Both the position numbers and the translations under genes were made by a program. Source: Paraescarpia echinospica (Eukaryota; Annelida; Polychaeta; Sabellida; Siboglinidae). Taken from it: DNA of 64,000 bases. This document shows, piece after piece, positions 23,575 to 38,300 of the stretch (positions are counted from its first letter, which is position 1; each line of letters opens with the position of its first letter). The DNA lies in assembly GCA_020002185.1 (NCBI GenBank), contig CM034533.1, forward strand, positions 41,792,116 through 41,856,115, in the 5' to 3' direction. Below the pieces are notes generated by a model that was not told where the DNA came from, did not search any database, and saw nothing but the letters and a program-made list of their open reading frames with translations.

Positions 23575-23752
23575 TGACGTCATGTTCAATGCGCCAGATC
23601 GCAGCCGGTATTCCGCGATGGCACTTGACTTCCGATCTAGGGATCCGAAACATGATCCTGTCGTTCATAACGCTTGCTTTTATCTATACTGCGTGATGGC
23701 ATCATACCCAATGTGACCGGTTGCAGCCGGTACTTCACGATGGCACTTAACT
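23527..23752 (+). repeat. 122-bp tandem duplication of the FRRS1-like stop-codon region
   Basis: The segment from 23527 (aacatgatcctcc, encoding the last helix and the stop) into the 3' UTR is repeated 122 bp downstream from 23649 (aacatgatcctgtcg). Both copies run through tctacactgcgtgatg or its variant and then a gcagccggta and gatggcactt segment. The second copy lies after the real stop codon and has diverged. A third, weaker relative may start near 23779. Confidence 0.8.
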
Positions 23753-23759
23753 TGTGGCC

Positions 23760-25150
23760 TACTCTTGGCGGTAACGTGCATGATCCGGAATTCCGTGATG
23801 ACGTCAATGTTCCAAGATGGCGTCACGGATCTACCATCGTGGCGTTCCTTCTCGGATCGTAGTCACTATACATCCGTTGACAACAGCATAATTCAGACTT
23901 TGGAATAATTCATCTCTAACAACTTTGACTATTGTATATGAGTCATATATATTCAAGCTTGCAAGTGGAATCCGTATGAAGATGCATGCAGTCACACGGA
24001 CGCACATACGCAAGCACACAGACACACGCATACATGTACACTCATTAACACATGCACGCACACATACTCACACGCACACACACTAAAAAGACCCCATTTG
24101 TGTTGAATAATACGATTATGCATGAAAAGTGCTTTAGTTAACAATTACTGCAGGTAGATGTTTGTTAATGAGTTATGTTGTTATTTGAGTTAGAATGGTG
24201 AAGTTATGGAGATTCCGCTTACCGTTGGTTGTGTTATTGTCAGTAACGCAATGCCATCGCATGGATATTATGCAATCAACGCCGAAATAGTGCAGAGTTA
24301 CAAAACCGATTAGTCAGTAGCATATGCACAATGTACATAACATAATTTTTTGTATTGTCGAACATTATAAAAATAGCAACACGTTCGTTTGTTAGCCGAC
24401 ATTTCGCAAATACTTCCGTCGTTTGTGTGTACTTTGAAAAAAAGAAGGTTGCAGCTTAGTGTTTGTAACATGCATTTTATAATTAAAACTGTATTAAATT
24501 GTTTTTCGTCGTGCTATTTGAAAATATAAAAGGTTCCCCCACGGTAGCAGGCTTTAGGTTGCTCTTGTATCGAAACGGGTCGTAATACAACAGTAAAATA
24601 GCTCTTTCATGACCTCTACAAAATATAACTTCTCATGTGTATACATATATATATGGAACTGATGGTGTCATGAACGATTAACTACTTTATATTAATTTCA
24701 GACATGTTTTATATTTTCGCAAATGAGTGTACTGAGATGCAACCCACAATTGCTTTGTACTTTTATTCTCAATCGAATCGGGTAGTTGTGGCCAGTTTGT
24801 TTATTGGGTAAGCTCGGCACATTTATGCCATAGTATTGCCTGCTGTGCATACGCAATCGTGTTACAAGTGCAATTAAATTCGTACCGACAAACATTTATG
24901 AAAACATTATAATAATAGAGTGCTTTCATCATCACTTATTTACAATTATAAGCCAACAATTCACATTCTAAACGCAAGTTATCTTTTTTTGTTTGGAGAA
25001 AATATGACTGACGGTTGATGATCTGTTTACTACATAATTTACAACAGCACCTTCAAGACAATTTGTATTCAAAGTTTCGTACAACGTGAAATTCCCAAAG
25101 TAGTTTTCGTTTTAAAGATTAACTATACACATATAATTCCTTACTAAGGT
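23760..25150. other. intergenic spacer downstream of the FRRS1-like gene
   Basis: AT-rich, with a short CA-type repeat (23990-24085). No further coding exon or clear AATAAA signal close to the stop could be assigned. Confidence 0.4.
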
Positions 25151-25184
25151 GTCTGGACCGGTGCTGAGCCCCCAATATTTTTGC

Positions 25185-25505
25185 TTGAGGGGCTAGGGAT
25201 TTGGTGAGCCTCAACGGGGTGTGGGGGTGTGGGGGTGGTGCAATAGGAGGTTTTGGGGGAGCGTTAAGGTGGTGTTTTGGTCAGCCTCGAGGGGGTGCAA
25301 TTGTATGTTTTGGGGAGCCTTAAAGTGGGGTTTTGGTAAGCGTCAAGTGGTGCACTTGGAAGTTTCGTAGGGCCTCGAGGGCAATTGGAGGTTTTGGTGC
25401 GTTTCGTGGTGGGGTGGGGTGGGATGCAAATGGAGGTTTGTGGAGAGCTTCAAGGTGGGGTGTTTTTGTAGTATTATGCAACTGGAGGTTTTTGGTGTGC
25501 CTCAC
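25185..25505 (+). repeat. minisatellite with GGAGGTTTTGG core (plus orientation)
   Basis: G-rich units of roughly 33-45 bp sharing gtgcaat, ggaggttttggg and agcctcaa. It is the inverted counterpart of the array at 18715-18960. The plus-strand open frame across it (25333-25563) is not supported as a gene. Confidence 0.75.
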
Positions 25506-26347
25506 CGCCGAATATTCACCACGTTTCGACGCTATTGCCTGGAGTACAAACGCTGCTAACTAACACAAGTATAATACACAGGCTCTTAGCAGCCTTTGTT
25601 AATAAAACTGTAATAAACCAAGGCTACCTGGTCCTCGTGTTTTAATATAATAATAATAATAACACCATTATGTTGAAGGTACACTGCCCGCCAAATTGCC
25701 AATAATAATTAGAAATTTTGCCCGCGAAATGTATGTGCAAGCTGTGTACAACGCCGATTGGAATTGACATGTTGCAGTTTATCGGCTATGTCCTCAAGCT
25801 ACGCAATTAACTCGCGGCTCGCAATTGACGTGTTGTGATTTGCCTCATGCGATCGATCGCCATCAGCAGTGAATCGTGTCGCGGCTGACCTAGTTCTCCA
25901 GCTGTAGTCCGTGTTCCTCGTATGCCTCCTGCTGGTTTAGCCAATCACGTTTAACGTGAGGTCCGGTTGTAGGACTATAATGTGCCCGCGCACCTGAAAT
26001 ACGTCTCGGTTGTCTGCACACGGGCAACACACCGGCCCACTGTTGCTGGCCGGAAGTGTTCGACGCGGAGGCAACGACTGGTTGATGTTATTGACGTGGA
26101 CTGTTCATAAATATAGCGGGTTACGGCCATGAATTGTTAGGTGAAGGTATCGTACGTAACTGCTGCAGCTGCAGGTATCACGACAACAAGATGGAACTGA
26201 TATGTGTAGATGTCTACGTATGTGGTCTATATACGCTGGTGATATAACGTGACGTACCGTGAAGCATAGGGACTGATTTATGTGATCAAACCGAGATCAG
26301 TTACATTGACTGTCACCAACCGGGCCACAACACAGATCACCGAACAG

Positions 26348-29300
26348 ATGGTAAGAGTATGACTTTCGGTCGTGCGGAATGTAACGGGGGCATTTGGCAT
26401 AACTACAAATATCCATTAGCTATGCGGCATTATGCAATTAGAGCGGTGCATCTGAGCACACGACGGACGCACATGTCGCCTTCTTTGTATTCATTACTAC
26501 TGCTATTAGTAAATAGTAATCAGAGTACACGATTGGAGCATGCGTACTGTAGTCCTGTGGCTATGCTGAATTGCCAGGGTTTGTGTTACCAACGACCAAC
26601 GAAATAATGCTGTTTAGACAATATATTAATTATTGTGTTTGCAAAACGTCGACATTAAGTGTGTGTGCATGCGTGTGTCTGTGTGCGTGTGTGAGAGGCT
26701 GAAGTGTGATTGAAGCGTATCTCCTCCCCGTTGAGGCAAGATTTCCCTTTGGGGACCTACTTCTACTATGAGGGAAGTAATTAAGTTTGGTTTTAAACCG
26801 TGATGTAAACAAATGAATTGAGACTGTGGCAACAAAATCCTCAACACTGCATCCGTACGACACCGCGAACAATCTCCAGCACTAGCTCCTTCGACAGTGT
26901 GAGCAATTTCCAAAACTACCCCTCCGCGACACGGCAAAAATGTCCAGCATTACTCCCGGTCTTCTGAAATCATGTACTATCGAGGCTCCGGCAGAAGTGT
27001 GACGAATGTTTTTATGGGAAATGTGCAATCCCAGACAGAAAAACGCACCCCAAACTCAACCTACGGGCAGGAATGCGGATGTCCGGTGTGTCGTAGGCAC
27101 AAGGCGTGCCAGCTGCGAAGGACGACGAGGGTCAGACGGACGAGGCCCGCGCCGTGTGGGGGAGCAAGCTCGAGTTCCTGCTGTCGGCCGTCGGCTACGC
27201 GGTCGGCCTCGGCAACGTCTGGAGGTTCCCCTACCTGTGCTACCAGAACGGCGGAGGTGAGTGATGACCAATGGTACTGACACGATGGAAGATTTTATAT
27301 ATATATATATATATATATATAACACAGTATCCAGTCACGAGGATTGCTCATCTTACACTACTACACTCCTTGGCAAATCTGTTTATCCGGACAGCCTGTC
27401 GGTTTCTATGAAAAGCATTCAGCCACGCAAAACATACTGAGTGAAACTTATTCGTATACTAAAGTGATTATCTTCCACTATCACTGTATTTATATTTATA
27501 CAGCTGACGGAACTGAAGCAACATTGAGTCAATGAAATTAACCAAGCTTTGAAACTACTTCGTGTAATCGTATCCGTTGTTGTATTAGCAATGGTCTATA
27601 AAAATAGTGACTTTTGGCATATTGTGATTCACTTCGACAATGATGTTAATGGTGAGAAGAAAGATTCTGGCAGGTAGCTTGGTTTTCGCAATAACAATGG
27701 CTGTTATATTTTGAAGGAACTTGTTTATTGTTGCAAAAATGAAGGTAAATTATGCGCATTGAGGTACCATGCGCCTCTATTATTTCTTTTGACTATCAAC
27801 ATTGCAAGATTATGTATTCTGATGGAGAACACCGTGTCAATCATCTAAAATGCCATCTTGGCTCGCTTTTGTGCAATCGTTATCAAAAGACAGGTGTTCC
27901 CCAGACTATGATTGGGACAGGAAGAATTTAAAACATAACTTGATGTATTGTCTTGTGCTTAGTAAACACTGACATATAATACAGTACGATTGCTAAACTC
28001 TATTTTTATTGAATTGTACAGGAGCATTCCTTGTTCCCTACGTCCTGATGTTAGCGATGGCTGGACTTCCACTCTTCTACCTCGAGTTGGCGTTTGGTCA
28101 GTACGCCTCACTTGGACCTATTACCATATGGAAGGCTAGTCCACTCTTCAAAGGTCTGTGGATACATCTATATATGTATAATTTGTGTACTTCAAAGTGT
28201 TTTTTTGTTATTTCGTCAGGCTAGCGTTTCATTAAATTACATTTATAAATGTATTTCTCATACTAAATGTTGGTGTTGCTTTATTATATCATTGTTTCTG
28301 TACGTCACATATTATATAAATTGTCGTTAACTGTGTAATACAATGTCTCCGATTGGAGTGTCATGAATGATAGTATTATGTTGAAGCTAGCTTTGTAAGT
28401 CTTTATCTTCCCTCTTTGGACAACTCGGTTGGATGTATTTGAACAAATGACGATGGACTGTCCGTCTCCGAATAATGTTTTAATATGTACATCCTTGTGT
28501 TGACGCAAATGTTGCTCGTTGTTTACTTTGAACTTATGCAACAATTATACCAACGTATCCTGTATTGCTGTATGTCTATTGCAGGCATGGGCTACTCTAT
28601 GGTTATGCTCACGCTCATTGTGTCCATCTATTACAACGTCATCATGGCGTTCACTATTCGCTATCTGTTTGCGTCATTCACATCGACGCTGCCATGGGCC
28701 ACTTGCAGCGACTCGTGGACAAATTGTGTCGACAACAGATTCAGTTAGTATGACAAATTGCCGCGTTACATGTATTTCACCATAGCTTCTTCCCAGTCAC
28801 CATTCTTGTGTAATGTATTGCATCATGCGCTGAACAGAACAGTTATTAATAAGCTGGCGTATACACAACGTATTTGAACAGTTTTATCACATGGAACCTT
28901 CTTTTATCCGGATACTGACAACCCGGAAACCCTCAGAAACCGGATAACATTTCACGGGAACAGAATTTCCAAACGCCTACACCATTGAATGCATCTTTTC
29001 GTTTGTCGAAAAAACTTTAATCAGGACACATGCACTGTTATAGACACGAATTTAGAGTTGAAGGTAAATACCATCATCATTGTACTGTATTATTGACATG
29101 TCAAACCGAGTTTAATAATAATATACTCTAAAAGAGCAGCGTATCACCATTGTCAGTATCATATATATATATACAGGTATATATATATATATATATAATT
29201 CAACTTTAATAAGATGCACATATTGTACAGTGGCGCATATTGAGATTATACTGAACGCTAATTGTGAGTAGTATAATTTTGATCAATAGCTGCACCACTT

Positions 29301-32300
29301 TATGAAATAATACCAACAAGATATATTGCAATAAATGTCTGCGGCCTCGTCTGCGCCTGATTCGAATATATTAATATGCTGTAAGCGAGCTTAATGTATT
29401 AGAGAACACGCGTTTCCAGTGCATATTCATGAATATATGCATACATGCATACGTATAGGCACGTACGCACACACTCACACATTAAACATTGTTGTGCTTG
29501 CAGATAGTACGCACAACCAAAGCACCTTTTTAAATCCCCGTGACAACACTTCAAACATGATAGGACCAGCGCAATCTTACTGGGAGTAAGTGGACTTGTG
29601 TCATATTTATAGTTCACCAGTATCCTATTTCTTTTTCTTCCCGTTGCTGCCTACATTAACAACGTTCTACATTGTATAGTAACTAAGTGGAACATGCATT
29701 TTCACACTAGCGTATCTATCGCATTAACGAGGGGCGTTAAGATATCGGAAAATTTGTCAAATCTGGGGGAGGCGAACCCAGTCATTCTTGATAAGATTTT
29801 GTGGCACACCACGGTAAATGTGAAAAGGTAGAGATACGTTCTTATATAGTGCAGTATCCAGTTCTCAGGACTGCTCAAAGAGCTTTACATTTCACACCCT
29901 GGCAAACTTGTTCAATCGAATACCATCTAGATTTCGTTGGGAAGCATTCAGCCACGCTGCAGTTAATGCGCGAAGACTAAAAACGTACACAAATATCCAC
30001 CACTGTCTATAGCCAGATATTCATTCATACAGCCGAGTGAACTGAAGTAATGTAGGGTGAACGAACTTGCCCAAGGTTCGACACCGCAGCACAGGATTTG
30101 AACCCGGGTTTTCTCAGTCGAGACAAGTGGAACACGGTGGTTTAATGTTGAGAGCACCAGGCTGCAGCAGTTTCGAACCTTGTGCAAGATTCGTTCTCCC
30201 AACGTTCCCTGTTTCGTTAGAAAGATTACTACAAGCCGTTGATCCCGTCTCCATTGTGTCTGTGCAAGGGAAAGTAAAAGCTCCCACACAGTGAAACTGA
30301 AAACAAACCTCTCGTATGCTCACTGAGCCAATGGTCTCTACCAATAAAAACCCACATTGGCGCTGAATTAGCAGTTTTCACAACAGTGGCTCTGATGATC
30401 GCCATGTCAAAGGCGGTTACCGATACCGACACTATATAATACCACCCTATTATAGGAACATAACAAATATCAAAGGGACTTTTTTATGTATAGCTGGTTT
30501 TGTAACAAGATTGCGAGATATCGGTGCTACTTATTTTCTTTCAAATACAATGCGAATACTAACCTATTGGAAACAATGGTGTGTAGTGCCACTCCGTTGT
30601 ATCAAGAGAACAGTTCTAACTTTGTTGGGATGGGGAACTCTTTAGAATCACGGCATCACCCCTGCTTGCAGGACTGACGTTCTCGGCATGCGCAGTGACA
30701 CGAGTGTGGGAAATCTCGGCGCCATCCAGTGGAAGTTATGCCTGAGTCTGATTCTAGCTTGGGTAATAGTCTTCCTGTGTATCGCAAAAGGCATCAAGTC
30801 GTCAGGAAAGGTCAGTGTCGCAATGCACGGTCAAGCACGTTGACGCCAGTTTTGCTGATCTGCTTACAAAGCAGGGGCACAACAACAGCAGCAAATACAG
30901 AACGTGACCGTGTGCGAGATGAACTAATTCGTACCTTTGTAAGAAATATGATTATTATTATCACTCGCAAAACGGAAAAACGGAAACATTCAAACATCAT
31001 TACCCCGTACCCTCCACCAAAATGTCGTCGTCGTCCAACTTAACGTCCGTATCGCCTCTAACCTACATAGTATTCTCCAACGGTATCACCATAACTTCAT
31101 TGCAGTCTTTAACCTTTATCAGAATGCCATTTAATATTGACATTTAATTTTGACACAAACTTTATCCGTCGTTGTCTGAAATCTCCAACATTAATTTTGG
31201 TCATGGCCCCTATCCTCTGATAATACTCACTTGCTACGTCGTTGTCGAGTGCTAGGTGGTTCGGATCACAAGAAACGCAAAAAAAACTCGTTGATGCACA
31301 CAGACGAAAATTATCGATCTACGAAACACCATACGGACGCTACATTAGCTTCTGCTAACTAAATTACTCTAATAATGACGCCAACGCCATGAGCGCTTTT
31401 ATTCGGATACCGGAGCGTTATCGCAACTAGACTCTACAATCAATTCCTAGCCGCCCAACATTACTGCTCCTGACCTTCATTAATATGTCACCGTCGCACC
31501 TAATCTCAACCATAAATTTATTAGCACCCTTAAACTAACCACAAAACTTCATCACCATCCGAAATTCTAACCACAACTTCACCAACGTCTTCTACATCCA
31601 CCGAAACTTCGTTATCTCCCCGAACGTACACTGGAATCCTGTGTCTGGATTATCTGACAGTATACTATGGATGTTCATTTGGGAGATTATGCGGAAAACC
31701 AAATAATGTATTATTTTGCTCGTTGTATACTTCACGGGGACGATATGCCGTTATATACTTCACGGGGACGATATGCCGTTATATACTTCACGGGGACGAT
31801 ATGCCGTTATTGTGTAGCTTGTGTATTTTGAGGCAACCTAATATACCGTAAACAATAATGTCTCATTGTTCTGTAGGTTGTGTACTTCACGGCAACCTTC
31901 CCCTATGTGATGCTGTTCATCCTATTCATACGCGGCGTCACACTGCCTGGGGCCGGGCGAGGGGTCGCCTACTACCTCCGACCCGACTTCCATCGCATGG
32001 CACACGTCACGGTACTTATACAGCGACTCTGGACAGTTGCCTATTGAGGAGGGGATAGCATGGTGGCATTGGACCATATCTTGGTTATATATAATATGTT
32101 ACGCCACTTCATTTTTAAGACTGACTACGCATAATTGTAAATAATATAAACAATTCAAGGAAGGTAGCTTGCGATATGTAAACGACCATTAGGCCATACC
32201 AGCGACAAAACAGAAAAAGTCACAATCCACCAACAATATTAACGGAATTAATAGCCGGCTGGATCGACTAAGCAAGTTTAATCCTCGATACCTAACTGGT

Positions 32301-35300
32301 TAAACTTGGCTCCCCAAGTATATGGCATGTAGATATGGCTTTGTATAACACAATACACTTTTTACTTCTGCGGCGTAGTATTTACGGAAAAATACCCTTA
32401 ATCGAGAGATTCCGTGTACGAATCCTCTTGCAGCCGTTTTGAATCTTGGGCATGTTATTTCTTTCCATGTTCGCTCACTGATTGAATAAGTACCTGTATA
32501 TAAGCAGTGGTCACTGACCTGACATAACATAACATAACATAATGTTTATTTGACCCCATGTAGGCACATAATTCGTTGATTTTTCTGAACATCATTTAAG
32601 CGTTAATTATATAGGCATACATATATACGTATATCATTATATGTTGAACATACTCTTAGAAAATACATACATAATGCATGTACACCTGTTATGGTGTTGA
32701 TGTATCATAGAACGTAATCATAATTATAGCGTATTCAATCTGGGTCGGTGACTCTTATAAGACACAAATGTCGTTATAATAGGAGCCAGCCTCTTTATGC
32801 AATGATTTATATGATCCTTTTACAAGTATTAACTCATGTATGTTTATTGGGAGTGCATGTTTCATGTGAGAATGTAAGCTTGGTTGCTGAGCAATCCCAA
32901 GGACTGGATACCGCGATATATAAGAACTTTGTTTTACTTTACTGTGGCTGTCATGATATACTTCTTAGTAACCGCCATAACGTATTATATATTTCTAAAA
33001 AGAGACAGGATGATCCACTTGACGTGTCTTGCAGGTTTGGAAGGAGGCGGCTGTTCAGATCCTCTACTCTCTCGGGCCCGGCTTCGGCACTTTGCTCACA
33101 ATGGGCAGCTACAACAAGTTCCACAATAACTGCTGCAAGTGAGACGTTTCACAATCATTATAACAAACAGATTCAACACCGAGAATGTTGTTAATTTACC
33201 TCACAAAATCAACGGGTTCTGTTCTACGAAACTTTCTGGACCTTCACAGTCCCTTAATCGACGTCAGTGTGCGCAACTCTTTGTCACGTCAACCATCAAC
33301 ATCGTCACGTGACAAGATAGAGTAACGAACATTGACGTCGATGAAGGGAACGGAATCCGGTATCAACATGTACGTGTAGAAATTCCAACACTGCATCGCC
33401 GCATAAGGAAACAAGACTGTAGCGAGAAGCATTTCATTGTAGGGATACTAGCGAATTAAGATATGTAAAATGCTGCAGCAATTTAGTATAGCTAATCATG
33501 ACATGCATTAGGGTGTTACGCTAATTAAAGTTTAAGATGCGATTTAATGTAACGATACGGCTCGGATTATTTATTGACTATGGTGAGCAGTAACACAACA
33601 ACGAGTAGAAGAACCAAAGACCATGACTTGACAATAACTAATTTACATATTAAATTTAATATGTGATCTCATTATCATTAATCGAACACATTTACCACTG
33701 CCTGTGTAAAGTTAGCAGCGTGAATGCACTAAACATAATCGACATAACTCACATATATCTACAGGTTCTATTGGAGCAATTGTTGCTACCGTTGTGCACA
33801 TTTCGGAGGTGTCGTTTTTGGCAGCAAACTTCTTAAATCTGATCAAATGCGTTCAAGTTGTTATCGCACCGTTGTGGTGAGTTTCGTGTAACGTAATGCT
33901 TCTATGCAGAGACGCCATCATTGTGTCCCTGATCAACTGCGGCACGAGCGTGTTTTCCGGCTTCGTCATCTTCTCTGTGCTTGGCTTTATGGCTCATACT
34001 CACAACGTCGACGTAGAGAGGGTCGTCACTAGCGGTCAGTCGTGTTTCCACACATGCACACATGCAAACACGCGCGCGCGCGCACACGCACAGTTGTATG
34101 TCGTATATTATATAAAAACCAGGAATTTGCTTTGGACTGTGGGTTTGGTAACCGACTGGCTCAATGTATATATGTGTATGCACGTCCAATAAAGATGAAT
34201 ATCAATACAATTCATGAACTTCGAAATCATATGTTGAATATCATGATCAGAAGGCGTTTTGTTGTAGGACCGGGACTCGCGTTCATCGCTTACCCAGAAG
34301 CTTTATCAATGATGCCCGGGGCTCCGTTCTGGTCAATATGCTTCTTCTTCATGCTCTTTCTTCTTGGTCTCGACAGTCAGGTGGGTCATACTGTTTTCTG
34401 TTCCTTCTTTTTCTTTCCGTAGCTGCCCACAATCATTTGGCTGATTATTCTGGCATTATCGCTAATGGGGATTTAGAGAACGAGATCCCAGTTCAGGTTT
34501 TGTTTATTTCCCTGCGTTGGATCTTTTACTTCCCCTGGCGTAGACACCAGATAGAAGGGACCAACGACATGAGGTCACTACCCAAAGACACACGTAACGT
34601 AGAGTGAACAAAATTGAAAAAATGTCGACACTGCAGATACCGGTACCGAACCAGCGATCGTTCAGCATCAGGATTCGAAACCGCGGTTCGTCCAATTGAC
34701 AATCCAGCACCCTGACTGCTCGACCACCGCGCGCCACTGTGTTGTTCCCGTCTGTTCCCTCTTGTCAGGGTACTATTAACGACTCCGCTACTTGGACTAA
34801 GCAGTCACGCTTGATACATTCTTCTTAATTTTCAACGTTCATATTACAGTATCTGACACCCCAATATCGTCTCACAAGTTAGGAATACCTTAATGACCGT
34901 GTGTATTTGGACACCGTATGTTTTGGGACACCCACACAATACACCCTATGTATTCGGACACACGGGATATTGAGACACTAAAAAATAGTCAGTAGCAGGG
35001 AAATAGACAAGGATGACATTCGCGTCCGTAAGTATTAGGACAATGAATCTGAGATTTATTTTTGTGCACCATATGTTTTGAGACAGCTGATAGTTTAATT
35101 ATTTTTAAGGGTCCCAATACATACCGTCATTACGGTAAAACAAGAGGTGTTCGCATAAGTATCAAAACGCGTTAAGTATAACGTGAAGAGGGGCTGGTGG
35201 TTTAGTTGTCACCACGTATTGCGAAGGGTGCATTACTGGGTAAAACAATGGCGCCACCCAGTGAGTGAAACATATGTTAATAAAATCTGATGCCAATAGC

Positions 35301-38300
35301 AATTTTTGCATAGTAAAATTCGCCAGTCCTACACCACGTATCGTCGGGGGGAGGGGTGAATTAATGGTAAACGCATAACTTTGGACTTTGCAAACTTTGA
35401 GATCGGCCCTCACTTGCATGTAATATAACATTGTGCATGTTCCTCAAACCTCAGTATACTGCACTACTGTTGTTATAACCTTAAAAGACAATACCTGTGT
35501 TTATTGCTATTTAATGTTTGTTGAAAATATAATAATAATTATTATTATATATGCATATTTAATCAATGCAAATAAATTATATTCAGTACGAAAACATTGC
35601 TGTATACTTACACCATGATATATTATTATTATTATAAATAATTGAGTGATGCGTCATTCGACACTTTACCTCTGCTTCTGTTGACAGTTCGCTTCTATGG
35701 AATGCATCGTGACTGGATTCGTTGACGAATTTCCAAAGCTTCTTCTTTGGAAAACGCGATTCAGTGCATTGATGTGCGCAGTGCTGTTTCTGCTAGGTCT
35801 GCCTTGCGTAACTGGGGTGAGCGATCTAATATTCTACACCAGGCATGGGTTAATTTAAATTGTTAATTTGTTAATTCAATTATCTCAATTAACTTTTATA
35901 AATTAAATTAATTAAATTTCTTAAGAAACACAAATTAATTTAATTGGTTAACGTTTCTGGAAAAGGTTAATTTAATTTATTTAATTTGATAAATCTAAAT
36001 TAACTTTCAATTAACTTTATTTTATTGGGTATTATTTTATGCATCCATGCGTAAGGAGATTGTCACTGGCCTGATGTCAGTCGATATATTGTAATTAGCT
36101 TTGATGATCTTAGTGCACACTAGAAGCACTTAGTGTCCCAACTGACATGAAAGAAAGCAATTAGCTAGGTCCAGACAAAGATTTGAACAGTTGCAAATTT
36201 CCAGTCAGTGACCGAGCTTGGTGAACTGTGACGTTCAGTGGGTGACCAGGTGCTACAGTTGTATTATGTAATAGTACTGAGTACAGGGCTGGGTTTGCCA
36301 TAAGCCTTGTATAGGTTGGTGCTAGTGTACCTTGCAGTGTAGTTGAAGAACAAAGAGGATATTGACACACGGACAACTGCTAATCCACTCTCTGAGTAAA
36401 CAGTAGCTGTGAACAATGCTAAGGCTTCTGCCACTGCCAACCACATGTCTGCTTCCTTAGCGTCTAGCACCCATCCAAGTTTAAACTGTATCTGAAGTCA
36501 ATTTTCTAAACATAATCCCACATGACAAAATACCAAGGCAAATAGAATTCAATCTGACAATACAGTATTTAACTTTCAAGTTTTAGATATATTTATACAA
36601 TGTAATTATGCTTTACTAGCATGCTTGCCGTGTTACACATTTGTTCCACTTAGCCTCCTGTGTGGTTATTTGTCTTGTATTAGAAACCATTGTTAACTGG
36701 GTTGAAGTTGACCTGACGAATGTCAGATATTGATTTAATGTAATTGGAAAACATATGAATTAATTGTAATTTAGTTAATGAACGTTTCAAGTCAATTGCC
36801 CAATGCCTGCTCTACACTACAATCTATGGTTCTGGAGACACGTTTGTATCATAACTGTTGCTACCTAACGTACTGGCGATATTTTACTAAGTAATTTGTA
36901 TTCAAAAGCAAGCAAAGTGCTAGAATCACTGGTGTATGTTTTGAAAATAATAGAACAGTGTGATTTTGAATAGGGTCTATCTACAGTTGAGTACGTGATC
37001 ATAAACGAACCTGCCAATACATATGTATTTAAAGAAGATGTAAGCACTGTAACACATAGTAACACATAGTAACACATATTGTATTGCATATTCGTATGTA
37101 ACTTTCCAGGGAGGCATTTTGGTGATTCAGCTGATAGACAAGTACGTGACCGCCTTCCCCCTTCTGGTCCTCACTGCCATGGAAGCAATCGTGCTCAGTT
37201 GGGTCTACGGTACGTACAAAAGCCTTTGTTAGGTGGGCATATTGTTGACCTTTTAAATTTAAACGGGTCATGTCTTATTTTATTGTGGGTACCTGCATGT
37301 GCACGGCAACACGATACGCTAGTTTACACTCTCTGGACTTCTCCGAGTTGGATCATTCGCGTGTAGCTGCTGTTGTAATGTTTTATGTCACATCGTTTTC
37401 CCGTGTTAATGAAAACATCAACGTAGAGCTGACTGTTCCCATGACCAACTACATGGCACACTGTTCGTTGATATTACTTACCGTTCAGGTAGTGTAGCAT
37501 TTTAATACAACTCCACATAGAAAGGTAGCACGTCCATGCTGTAACACGGATGCAGGCCCTCCAGCGAGACTAGATGCTGAAAAGAAAAGGGAGACATTTG
37601 TTTTAAGTACTTCTACATCGTGTTGTTCTTCCTTTAGTCCGGGGTGAGACAGGCGTCGATAGTTGTCCTCAAGTTGTTGTATCCTTGTTTTCTTTTCTCG
37701 TCACTGCTTCTGCATTGTGTATGTAGTATGTACCACCCATCTCAACTCCCCTAACTCCGATTCTCGTTCGCCATGCAACTTCCAATCCCGCCGACTTTCT
37801 CTGTACACAATCTTCCATTTTAACACAGCGATGTGACGTCTTTAACGGTTTCTTGTAGGGTACAGGCGGTTTGCGGACGACATTCAAACAATGATTGGGA
37901 CGCGACCAAACTACTACTGGATAGCCTGTTGGACGTGTATCACGCCCTGCATAATCGGTGTACGTGCACGAGTCATTGTTAATCGTAGCGTGTTAATTAT
38001 CACACCAATATAGGCAGACATGACCTACGGAATACTTGCTTTCAGTCTGTAATAACATCACCGTTTTTAATTAAAAAAACGACAAAGAGTGAGGGTGTGT
38101 TTTATATGCGCGAACTCCGCCCTTGTGTATTGGGTAGATGGTATCTGATACTTCTCATGCTGGACGAAAATTAGTTTTTTTTCTGCGGTATGTGTCACAT
38201 TGCTTACAATTAAATAGCACTGACGGAATTATTTATTAACTCTACGGTAAAGATAAAAATATGCTCTGTTCCCTGTCCGTAAAATATCGATTAAAGTGTG

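Noticed and set aside
25333..25563. Glycine/tryptophan-rich open frame
   Set aside because: Translation of the G-rich minisatellite, with no domain.
27006..27260. 84-codon plus-strand frame overlapping SLC6 exon 2
   Set aside because: It is in a different frame from the conserved TM1 sequence and is a GC-rich shadow of the real exon.
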